A stretch of DNA of 64,000 bases from Lentisphaeria bacterium (GTDB lineage Bacteria > Verrucomicrobiota > Lentisphaeria > Victivallales > Victivallaceae), in assembly GCA_018265615.1 (NCBI GenBank), contig JABLYX010000001.1, positions 124,001-188,000 on the forward strand. The letters are read 5' to 3'. Both the position numbers and the translations under genes were made by a program. The notes below the pieces were generated by a model. It saw only the letters and a list, made by a program, of their open reading frames with translations. It made no database searches and had not been told where the DNA came from. Below are positions 7,605 through 13,498 of the stretch, one piece after another (position 1 is the stretch's first letter; every line of letters starts with the position of its first letter).

Positions 7605-7739
7605 ATGACTGAGTTTCAAGCGTTCGTCAGTTATACATGGCCTTTTTTTACGATGGGTCTGATTGTCCGGGTAGTCTGTTGGACGGTGGCATATTGTGTT
7701 GATCTGATTCATACGGGGGTGGGGGATGATACTGGTTAA
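7605..7739 (+). CDS. Tiny membrane protein, pVII-like minor coat candidate
   Basis: 44 aa, beginning MTEFQAFVSYTWPFFTMGLI with one hydrophobic segment (about residues 12-32) and no signal peptide. A GAGG ribosome site precedes the ATG. It overlaps the next tiny gene by 14 bases. Ff phages encode two leaderless proteins of about 32 residues (pVII and pIX) exactly here, between the replication genes and the major coat gene; they cap the end that emerges first. The assignment rests on size, hydrophobicity and order. Confidence 0.65.
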   Translation: MTEFQAFVSYTWPFFTMGLIVRVVCWTVAYCVDLIHTGVGDDTG

Positions 7740-7821
7740 TCTGTTTTCGTATTACGTTTTGATTGTCGGTACAGCGGTAGTGCGTTTGTCAGAGATTGTT
7801 GTCATGGCAAGTTTGTCATAA
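7726..7821 (+). CDS. Tiny membrane protein, pIX-like minor coat candidate
   Basis: 31 aa: MILVNLFSYYVLIVGTAVVR then a short tail. It is almost entirely one transmembrane helix with Arg near the end. The ATG lies within the 3' end of the 44-aa gene after a G-rich ribosome site (GGGGGTGGGGG), so translation is coupled. Size matches Ff pIX (32 aa). Too short for normal gene finding. Confidence 0.6.
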   Translation: MILVNLFSYYVLIVGTAVVRLSEIVVMASLS

Positions 7822-7872
7822 TCGGCATGGTGCCGAGTATATGAATCCATCAAAAACAAAAGGAGGTTCAGG

Positions 7873-8106
7873 ATGGGTAATTTCTTTAAAAAGGCTGCGT
7901 GTGTCGCGGCGCTGTCGGTGATCGGGGTGGCGAGCTTTGCGGCTGAAGGGGCGGTTACGATTCCGACACTGGAAACGGATGTCGGCGCCTACATTACTGC
8001 CGCGATTGCTCTCATGGGCGGCGTGGTCGGCGTGGCGGTCGGCGGTTATGCGGCTTTTCTTGTGGTCAAGAAAGCGCTCCGCTGGCTCGGTCGTGCGCTC
8101 GGATAA
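7873..8106 (+). CDS. Major coat protein precursor (pVIII-like)
   Basis: 77 aa with a textbook layout. The signal peptide has basic residues (NFFKKAAC) and a hydrophobic core, with probable cleavage after VASFAA. The mature form, about 53 aa, has an acidic amphipathic N-terminus (EGAVTIPTLETDVGAYITAA), a hydrophobic core (ALMGGVVGVAVGGYAAFLVV) and a basic C-terminus (KKALRWLGRALG) to face the DNA. Mature Ff pVIII is 50 aa with the same three zones. A strong AAAGGAGG site and a terminator just downstream fit very high expression. Confidence 0.9.
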   Translation: MGNFFKKAACVAALSVIGVASFAAEGAVTIPTLETDVGAYITAAIALMGGVVGVAVGGYAAFLVVKKALRWLGRALG

Positions 8107-8126
8107 GCTCCGGTGCTTCCCTCGTG

Positions 8127-8156
8127 GGGGAGGGGTGTTTTGCCTCTCCCCTTTTT
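8127..8156 (+). terminator. Rho-independent terminator after the major coat gene
   Basis: Stem GGGGAGGGG/CCTCTCCCC (nine pairs, one G-U), loop TGTTTTG, then TTTTT. It lies 20 bases after the coat stop. Ff phages have a terminator at the same place, which keeps coat mRNA abundant relative to the adsorption and assembly genes. Confidence 0.8.
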
Positions 8157-8175
8157 CTATTAATGGGGTACTGAT

Positions 8176-8328
8176 ATGACGGAAATCGAATTGCTTCAGG
8201 AACTTGTTTCTCTGTTTGTGGATTTGCTTTATCTGCTTCGAGTCGGATTGCTTATAATGGGTTGTATCTGTGGTTTCCTGTCTGCTTGGATGGTGTTCGA
8301 ATTCGTCAAATATCGCAAACTCTTGTAG
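8176..8328 (+). CDS. Small membrane protein between coat and adsorption genes
   Basis: 50 aa with an acidic N-terminus (MTEIELLQELVSLF), one or two hydrophobic stretches (LLYLLRVGLLIMGCICGFLS) and a basic end (VKYRKLL). No signal peptide. It has no counterpart in Ff at this position; it may be a minor coat or assembly protein. It ends 17 bases before the start of the Cys-rich protein. Confidence 0.55.
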   Translation: MTEIELLQELVSLFVDLLYLLRVGLLIMGCICGFLSAWMVFEFVKYRKLL

Positions 8329-8345
8329 ATAGGGGAGGTGATGGC

Positions 8346-10358
8346 ATGATTAAGCGTTTGTTGTTGTTGACAGTCTGCTGTTTGTCGTATTTTGCGACTG
8401 CTGAAATTATTGGATCGGGTAGGTACTATTGTGGCTATTCCGGAGGTTGTCCCGGTCACATAGTGGAGCATGGATGGGCTCATTCTCTCGCTATTTGCTC
8501 AGATGATGGTTTCGCCACTGGCGGTGGCATTTATTTTGGTTGTCCGGTAAAAGACAATCTCCCGTATGCGGTTAGTTGTGATATCGAGGATTGCGTTTGT
8601 TGCAAGCCAAAACCTTGTCCGGATGGGCCGGATTGCTATAAAGATACCTGTGGCATCTGCATTCAGCCGTATTGTGTTATCCATAAGTCGGATGATCATG
8701 GTAAATATTGTCCGGACTGCCAAACCTCTTACTGTGGTGATAATCATAAATGTAAAGAGTGCCCGGATAGGCCGGATTGTGATAAGACAACTTGTGATCT
8801 TTGCGGATTGACATACTGCAGTACGCATTATCCCGGCAAGCATAATATTTTTTGTGCGAAATGTCAGGAGAGATATTGTGGAGACGATCATACTTGTAAA
8901 GAGTGTCCGCGGTTGCCGGAATGCAGTCTTGCGGAATGTCAGGTTTGTGATAGTCAATACTGTGCGACTCATGAGAGCGGTTATCATGGTCATATCTGTG
9001 ATAAGTGCGGTGCACGTTTTTGCGGCGTTGCGCATTCTTGTCCAAATTGTCCGAATCGGGAAGATTGTAATTCTTCTGCCTGTGGCCTTTGCGGAACAAC
9101 ATATTGCAGCACACATCAGTCCGGCAGCCATAATAATATCTGTTCGAAGTGCGGTAAAGCATATTGTGGTACATCCCATGATTGCGAATGTCCTCACGGG
9201 AAAGATTGCTCGCCGGGTCAGTGTTCTACCTGTCTTGAATATTTTGAATGTTTTACGCATGCGAATTTGACGGATCATCAGCATTATTGTGAAACATGTA
9301 AGATCGCTTATTGTGGAAGTAATCATAAGTGTAAGGAGTGTCCGCATACAGATCAATGTTCTCAGACAACATGCAGTGTCTGCGGTTTGTTGTACTGTAC
9401 ATATCATGGCACATATGATGAGCACGGAAATACCTGTTCTGAATGTGGTGAACCTTATTGCGGTCGTAATCATAAGTGCAAAGAGTGCCCTGATCGGAGA
9501 GATTGCCGGGTAAGTACTTGTGGTTTGTGCGGTGGCAGCGGATGCACGACTCACGGAACTTACGGCACTCATAATGTGCGTTGTCCTGAGTGCGGCAAGT
9601 ATTATTGTGGTGACGGCCATACTTGTGATGATGATCCGCCGCCTGAAGATTGTCCGAATGCGGCTGATTGTAACGTCAAAGCATGTCCGTTGTGCGGCGG
9701 CAAGGGTTGCTCTACGCATGGGACATATGGCAGTCACAATAACACATGCTCGCTTTGTGCTCAAAAATATTGCGGCAACCATACTTGTCAACCTCCGGGA
9801 GGTGAGGAGCATGGTTGCGGTGTCGCGGCCTGTCCGAAGGGATGCACGAAAGCACATTGCAAGACTTGCGGGAGATGTCAGGTACATGGCCCGGTTTGTG
9901 TGCATGGCGGCACCCAGTGTCCGAATACGAGCGAATGCAAGCTTAAGTATTGCAAGACGTGCGGAGGCAAACTCTGTATTGGCGGTACATACCATCTTCC
10001 GAAAAGTCATAATCATGAAACTCCGGGGGAGGGGGAACCGGAACAGGAAGAACCGCCGCTTGAGGTTGGAGAATGGAATTTTCCGGAATTGAAATTTATC
10101 GGCATTATACAGGATCGCCTGTTTCCGGCGCTTCCGGCAGATCTTCCCAGGGAAAACCCGCTTTTTATTTATAACGGTCCATCTGTCGATTGGATGCCGT
10201 CATGGGTCGGCAGCTCCATCGGTAATGCGGTTTCAAAGATTCGTACATTCGGATTATCGGAAGAACTGAATATGATTGCATTCTGGACGCGCAATCTGTC
10301 TCGCCTGGTCATGTTTCTGGTGTTCTGTATTGCAGCTTTGAAATTCCTTAATAAGTGA
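8346..10358 (+). CDS. Cys/His-rich repeat adsorption protein candidate (pIII position)
   Basis: 670 aa from the ATG at 8346 (GGGGAGGTGATGGC ribosome site; an earlier in-frame ATG lacks one). The signal peptide is MIKRLLLLTVCCLSYFATAE. Residues about 75-560 hold eight repeats of roughly 45-55 aa plus two partial ones. Their pattern is CPxxxxCxxxxCxxCgxxYCxxHxxxxHxxxCxxCgxxYCGxxHxC. Then comes an acidic/proline linker (EGEPEQEEPPLE), a non-repetitive domain, and a C-terminal transmembrane anchor (LVMFLVFCIAALKFLNK). Leader, modular outer part, linker and C-terminal anchor match pIII architecture, but no pIII domain is recognisable. The repeats look like zinc- or disulfide-stabilised knuckles. 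Confidence 0.8.
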   Translation: MIKRLLLLTVCCLSYFATAEIIGSGRYYCGYSGGCPGHIVEHGWAHSLAICSDDGFATGGGIYFGCPVKDNLPYAVSCDIEDCVCCKPKPCPDGPDCYKDTCGICIQPYCVIHKSDDHGKYCPDCQTSYCGDNHKCKECPDRPDCDKTTCDLCGLTYCSTHYPGKHNIFCAKCQERYCGDDHTCKECPRLPECSLAECQVCDSQYCATHESGYHGHICDKCGARFCGVAHSCPNCPNREDCNSSACGLCGTTYCSTHQSGSHNNICSKCGKAYCGTSHDCECPHGKDCSPGQCSTCLEYFECFTHANLTDHQHYCETCKIAYCGSNHKCKECPHTDQCSQTTCSVCGLLYCTYHGTYDEHGNTCSECGEPYCGRNHKCKECPDRRDCRVSTCGLCGGSGCTTHGTYGTHNVRCPECGKYYCGDGHTCDDDPPPEDCPNAADCNVKACPLCGGKGCSTHGTYGSHNNTCSLCAQKYCGNHTCQPPGGEEHGCGVAACPKGCTKAHCKTCGRCQVHGPVCVHGGTQCPNTSECKLKYCKTCGGKLCIGGTYHLPKSHNHETPGEGEPEQEEPPLEVGEWNFPELKFIGIIQDRLFPALPADLPRENPLFIYNGPSVDWMPSWVGSSIGNAVSKIRTFGLSEELNMIAFWTRNLSRLVMFLVFCIAALKFLNK

Positions 10359-10365
10359 GGTTGAT

Positions 10366-10650
10366 ATGTCTTTTGCCGATCTTTGTCAATCGATATGGGC
10401 CATGCTTGTTGATTTCATCAACTCGTTTGTTGCGTTTGTGTTTGAACTTGTGGACGGGATCATGGTTCCGGTTGCGGATAGTTTGCCGCAACTGGATTAT
10501 GATGCGTCGTTCGTGGTCGAGGTCTGCGGTTTGGCAAATAAGTTTGTTGCGCTTGATTACGGGGGTTATCTTTTTATGGCATATTGCCTGTTCTGTTTTT
10601 CAGTGTTGCTTGTAAAATGGATTCTTGGTCTGATTCCGGGGGAAAATTAA
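10366..10650 (+). CDS. pVI-like minor coat protein
   Basis: 94 aa, highly hydrophobic, with a first helix (SIWAMLVDFINSFVAFVFEL) and a last helix (LFMAYCLFCFSVLLVKWILG), and no cleavable leader. It lies seven bases after the adsorption gene and directly before the Zot/pI gene, exactly the place of gVI in Ff, whose product sits with pIII at the terminal end of the virion. Assigned on size, topology and synteny. Confidence 0.75.
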   Translation: MSFADLCQSIWAMLVDFINSFVAFVFELVDGIMVPVADSLPQLDYDASFVVEVCGLANKFVALDYGGYLFMAYCLFCFSVLLVKWILGLIPGEN

Positions 10651-11925
10651 ATGTCAAGTGCTATTCTGTATCTTACTACAGGTCAGCCCGGATGCGGTAA
10701 AACCTATAGTCGTGTCCGTTGGCTGATGACTGATTTTCTGCTTAACTCGACCGGGCTTTATATCACTAATTTACCATTGAATGTCGATGTGATTGCGGAT
10801 TATATGTCACAGAAAACTGGGAAGCCACGGGAATATTTTTTGTTTCGTCTGCATGTGATTCCGGATGAGGAAATGAAGTCTTGGAGGTCGCTGAACGATA
10901 AAAGCCGCAAACAGGAACTTGCGGACATGAAAGCATCGGGAAATTTCCCTCCGGTACAATATCTTGAATCTCTCGACCTTTCCGGCGCACGGGTCGCGAT
11001 TGATGAGTTTCACCGTTATTTCAATAAGAAGTCTCCGGCTGATGTGCTTGTCATGTGGAATGACTGGTTTGCTGAAATCAGGAAAACCGGATGTACCTTT
11101 GAAGCGATTACGCAGGATTTGGATCAGCTCCCGCCGGAATTCGTCGGGAAAGTGGGGTTGCGTACCGATCTTGTACCCTATAATACGGTCCGTGATCCTT
11201 TTTTTCGCATTCCGTTGGGGGATTGGTATGAGCTTCGCGCGGCATATGCCGGATTGCGTGAGCAGAAGGTTTGCCAGACGGAATATCGTAAGGGGACTAG
11301 CTTCACCGGCCGGGCCAAGTGGGTGGCGAACAGCGTTGACCGTTTCTCCATTACTGCCGATTACTTTCCGTTTTACAACAGTTATCAGAAGACGGAAGCA
11401 ACCGGAACCACTGCGAGTGTGGTTTATCCGGCTGACCGTTATAAAAAAATGACTGCGCTTTGGTTTCTGCGGAAGCATTTCTTTAAACTGTTGGGCCGGA
11501 TTTTGTTGGTAATCATATTCTTTTGGGCTACTTTCGGCGGTGGTATTACGAAAATCATCATGAAATTTACGGATACGCTTGCGACGATCAATCAAAAGAA
11601 TATGGCAGTGGCTGACGGTTCGAAGAAGTCGTTGCAGATGGTTCCGGCTTCTTCTTCGGCTGCATCTGTTGTTAAGAGGGCAGGGGAACAGGCCGGAGAA
11701 CTTCCGGGATCTTCTGCGGCTCCAATTTCATCTCCTGAATCAGACCTTCGGCCTTACAAGCCTGTAATGTTTATGGGGGATGGGTGTTATTTGCGTTCCG
11801 GCATTTTTGTAACCAGAGATTATATGTTTAAAGGGGGGCCGTATGAGGGAAAAAAAGTTGTCTCGGTCGATTTCGAGAATCGTTGTTATGAGCTTGATAA
11901 CGGTGAGCTTGTCGGTATGTATTGA
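10651..11925 (+). CDS. Zot/pI-type phage assembly ATPase
   Basis: 424 aa. Walker A GQPGCGKT is at residues 11-18 and Walker B VAIDEF at 115-120, followed by a conserved FHRYF. One transmembrane segment (LLGRILLVIIFFWATFGG) at about 270-295 separates the cytoplasmic ATPase from a periplasmic tail of about 125 residues. This is the Zonular-occludens-toxin/pI family, the inner-membrane motor that drives virion extrusion. The start directly follows the pVI-like stop. Its 3' end overlaps the secretin gene by 83 bases. Confidence 0.95.
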   Translation: MSSAILYLTTGQPGCGKTYSRVRWLMTDFLLNSTGLYITNLPLNVDVIADYMSQKTGKPREYFLFRLHVIPDEEMKSWRSLNDKSRKQELADMKASGNFPPVQYLESLDLSGARVAIDEFHRYFNKKSPADVLVMWNDWFAEIRKTGCTFEAITQDLDQLPPEFVGKVGLRTDLVPYNTVRDPFFRIPLGDWYELRAAYAGLREQKVCQTEYRKGTSFTGRAKWVANSVDRFSITADYFPFYNSYQKTEATGTTASVVYPADRYKKMTALWFLRKHFFKLLGRILLVIIFFWATFGGGITKIIMKFTDTLATINQKNMAVADGSKKSLQMVPASSSAASVVKRAGEQAGELPGSSAAPISSPESDLRPYKPVMFMGDGCYLRSGIFVTRDYMFKGGPYEGKKVVSVDFENRCYELDNGELVGMY

Positions 11926-13129
11926 GGGTTGTTCGTATGTCCGGGATGTGAAACAGGATGATCCTTTTCGGCTTCTGTACAACTCTGAACGGAAAGAGGT
12001 GAGGGGGGAAGAGTCGAAAGTTCCGGAGGTATTTCTTACGCTTTCGGCATATCAGATGCCGCTTTCGTTGTTTTGCCGTATCTTATCTGACAAATATGAT
12101 ATTGGTATGGTGTTCAGCCATGATCTTGCAGAACGCCAGATTACGGCGGAATTCAAGCGCACGGATTTGCAGTCTGTGCTTAATGTGGTTTCCCGGCAAA
12201 TCGGAGTTGATATTGTGAGGGTGGGAAATACCTATTTCATTGGCGCTCTGCGTCCGGAAGATCGCGGAGTTTTGGTTCGCCGGATTATGGGATATGACCA
12301 GCAATCGCTGAATTCCATCGTTACGCCGATGCTTTCGCAGACTGGGAAAGCGCAGGTTATGAGCAATGGTGTGTTGGTTGCCACGGATCATGAATCGGTT
12401 CTTCGGCGGTTGGTGGAGATGTGTGACTATCTCGATACGGTTTATCCGGGATCGTGGATTGTGCAACTCTATTTTGTATCTCTGCGCAAAGATGCAATGC
12501 TTGAGGCCGGATTTGACACGAAAAGTTCCGGGTCCATTTCTTATGATATTGCGAATTCTAAAATTGATTTGAATGATATCAAGCTTGAGGGATTGTTCAG
12601 TTTCGGTGCGAATTCGAATTTTACGGATGTTTTTGCGGCTCCGATGATGGTGATCCGGGACGGCTCTACTGGATCATGGAGAGATGGCGAACGGGTACCG
12701 ATTCCGAAAAAAACGGTTTCTAACGAGGGTACCGTATCTACTACGGGATTCGAATATATCGATACCGGATTTATCCTGAATGCAACGGTACGTGAATCGA
12801 GGCGAGGGGGGATCATCAAACTTGATATTACGCAGTCTCAGATTAAGAGCTATGTCGAGTACAGCCCGGTTACGGCAGAAACGAAATTTACGCTTGAATG
12901 TGATCTTGTTCCAGGAAAGATTTACCTTCTCGGGGAATTGTCCACGTTTAAACTGATTGACCAACAGCAGAATGTTGCTGTGTTTTCCGCTGATCGCGGT
13001 AAAACATCAATGCAGATTTGGTGCAAGCTGTATCGGGTAAGTGAGCCGATTAAGGAAAACTACCCGCACGCGGATCGCTTTTCCGCCGCACCTGCCGGAG
13101 CGCCGGAAAACGATTCCGCGTGTGAGTAG
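11843..13129 (+). CDS. Phage-encoded secretin (pIV-like), probable lipoprotein
   Basis: 428 aa. The N-terminus has an Arg/Lys start, a hydrophobic run (VVMSLITVSLSV) and a lipobox-like CIEGC, so it may be a lipoprotein that reaches the outer membrane without a separate pilotin. The N-domains include VFLTLSAYQMPLSLFCRIL and a secretin_N-like fold (QSLNSIVTPMLSQTGKAQVM). The C-terminal secretin core includes TGFEYIDTGFILNATV and LECDLVPGKIYLLGELSTF. It forms the outer-membrane exit channel and pairs with the Zot ATPase. It starts inside the Zot gene after GGGGGGCC. Confidence 0.92.
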   Translation: MREKKLSRSISRIVVMSLITVSLSVCIEGCSYVRDVKQDDPFRLLYNSERKEVRGEESKVPEVFLTLSAYQMPLSLFCRILSDKYDIGMVFSHDLAERQITAEFKRTDLQSVLNVVSRQIGVDIVRVGNTYFIGALRPEDRGVLVRRIMGYDQQSLNSIVTPMLSQTGKAQVMSNGVLVATDHESVLRRLVEMCDYLDTVYPGSWIVQLYFVSLRKDAMLEAGFDTKSSGSISYDIANSKIDLNDIKLEGLFSFGANSNFTDVFAAPMMVIRDGSTGSWRDGERVPIPKKTVSNEGTVSTTGFEYIDTGFILNATVRESRRGGIIKLDITQSQIKSYVEYSPVTAETKFTLECDLVPGKIYLLGELSTFKLIDQQQNVAVFSADRGKTSMQIWCKLYRVSEPIKENYPHADRFSAAPAGAPENDSACE

Positions 13130-13325
13130 TTCATGGGTGGTCAAGAGTGTTGGGTGTTGTCGGTTGCATGATCTGCAGATATTTTCAGCTGTTGAATGAT
13201 AACATAATTTTCTGATGCTGGTTGTGATCGCGGATCTGCAGCTGAAACTCTGATATCGATTTTGTTCCTGGTAGTTTCGGAGCTCGCCTTGAAATGACAT
13301 CAAACTGTTCTTTGCCTCCGCAAAA
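13130..13325. other. Prophage right-end non-coding region
   Basis: No gene seen. It contains an inverted repeat TTTCAGCTG / CAGCTGAAA (about 13183-13192 and 13239-13247) that could form a long-loop hairpin after the secretin gene, and repeat copy C. In the circular phage this region abuts the left-end terminator and regulatory genes. Confidence 0.5.
13236..13300 (+). repeat. Phage dispersed repeat, copy C
   Basis: Begins CTGCAG, continues TGATATCGATTTTGTTCCTGG like copy B, then TAGTTTCGGAGCTCG and TTGAAATGACAT like copy A. It is thus the most complete form and links A and B as one family. Confidence 0.65.
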
Positions 13326-13328
13326 GTA

Positions 13329-13356
13329 ACGTCGCATAATGTACGTTATGTTAATA
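13329..13356 (+). other. dif-like XerC/XerD recombination site, prophage right junction (attR)
   Basis: XerC arm ACGTCGCATAA, six-base core TGTACG, XerD arm TTATGTTAATA. Both arms match the E. coli dif pattern closely (CGCATAA and TTATGTTAA shared). The XerC arm is repeated at the left junction. A full site here means that dif function was retained after integration. dif marks the replication terminus, so the window probably lies in the terminus region. Confidence 0.85.
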
Positions 13357-13498
13357 GTAATGCTTGAGCATTCCGGGGAGGGGATGTCCGTCCGGAATTC
13401 CGTCCTGTCGATTTTACGGAAATTGCCTTCTATATAGATTGATAATGTCAACTTTTGAACGTATTTTATATGGATGACAATTTTACGAAAGTTGAATC
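13357..13498. other. Host intergenic region between dif and mnmG
   Basis: No gene or clear hairpin terminator. It should hold the mnmG promoter; TTGATAATGTC followed by TTTTATATGG around 13440-13470 is a weak candidate. GC content is low, as expected next to dif. Confidence 0.4.

Larger units (their letters stand above)
2356..13341 (+). mobile_element. Integrated filamentous phage (inovirus) prophage, about 11 kb
   Basis: The element is bounded by a 16-bp direct repeat (2356-2371 and 13326-13341) that is the XerC arm plus first core bases of a dif-like site. Inside are an HUH Rep, a candidate ssDNA-binding protein, two tiny hydrophobic proteins, a leader-bearing major coat protein, a large secreted Cys-rich protein with a C-terminal anchor, a pVI-like protein, a Zot/pI ATPase and a secretin. 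That set and order is the Ff plan. Base composition is lower in GC than the flanking host genes, and very low in the duplicated cargo. No integrase or transposase gene is present, as expected for phages that use host XerC/XerD. Confidence 0.93.

Noticed and set aside
8620..9960. Regular DNA repetition that might be taken as a CRISPR array
   Set aside because: The periodicity is in codons of protein repeats and the DNA copies differ widely. There are no constant repeats with unique spacers and no cas genes.
8499..10016. Long antisense open frame opposite the Cys-rich repeat gene
   Set aside because: Its Thr/Arg/Ile-rich repeats are the reverse translation of the Cys/His repeats. No start signal, and the plus-strand gene has leader, anchor and synteny support.
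2356..13341. Looking for an integrase or serine recombinase to explain phage insertion
   Set aside because: None of the phage genes resembles a recombinase, and the dif-type junctions make host XerC/XerD sufficient.
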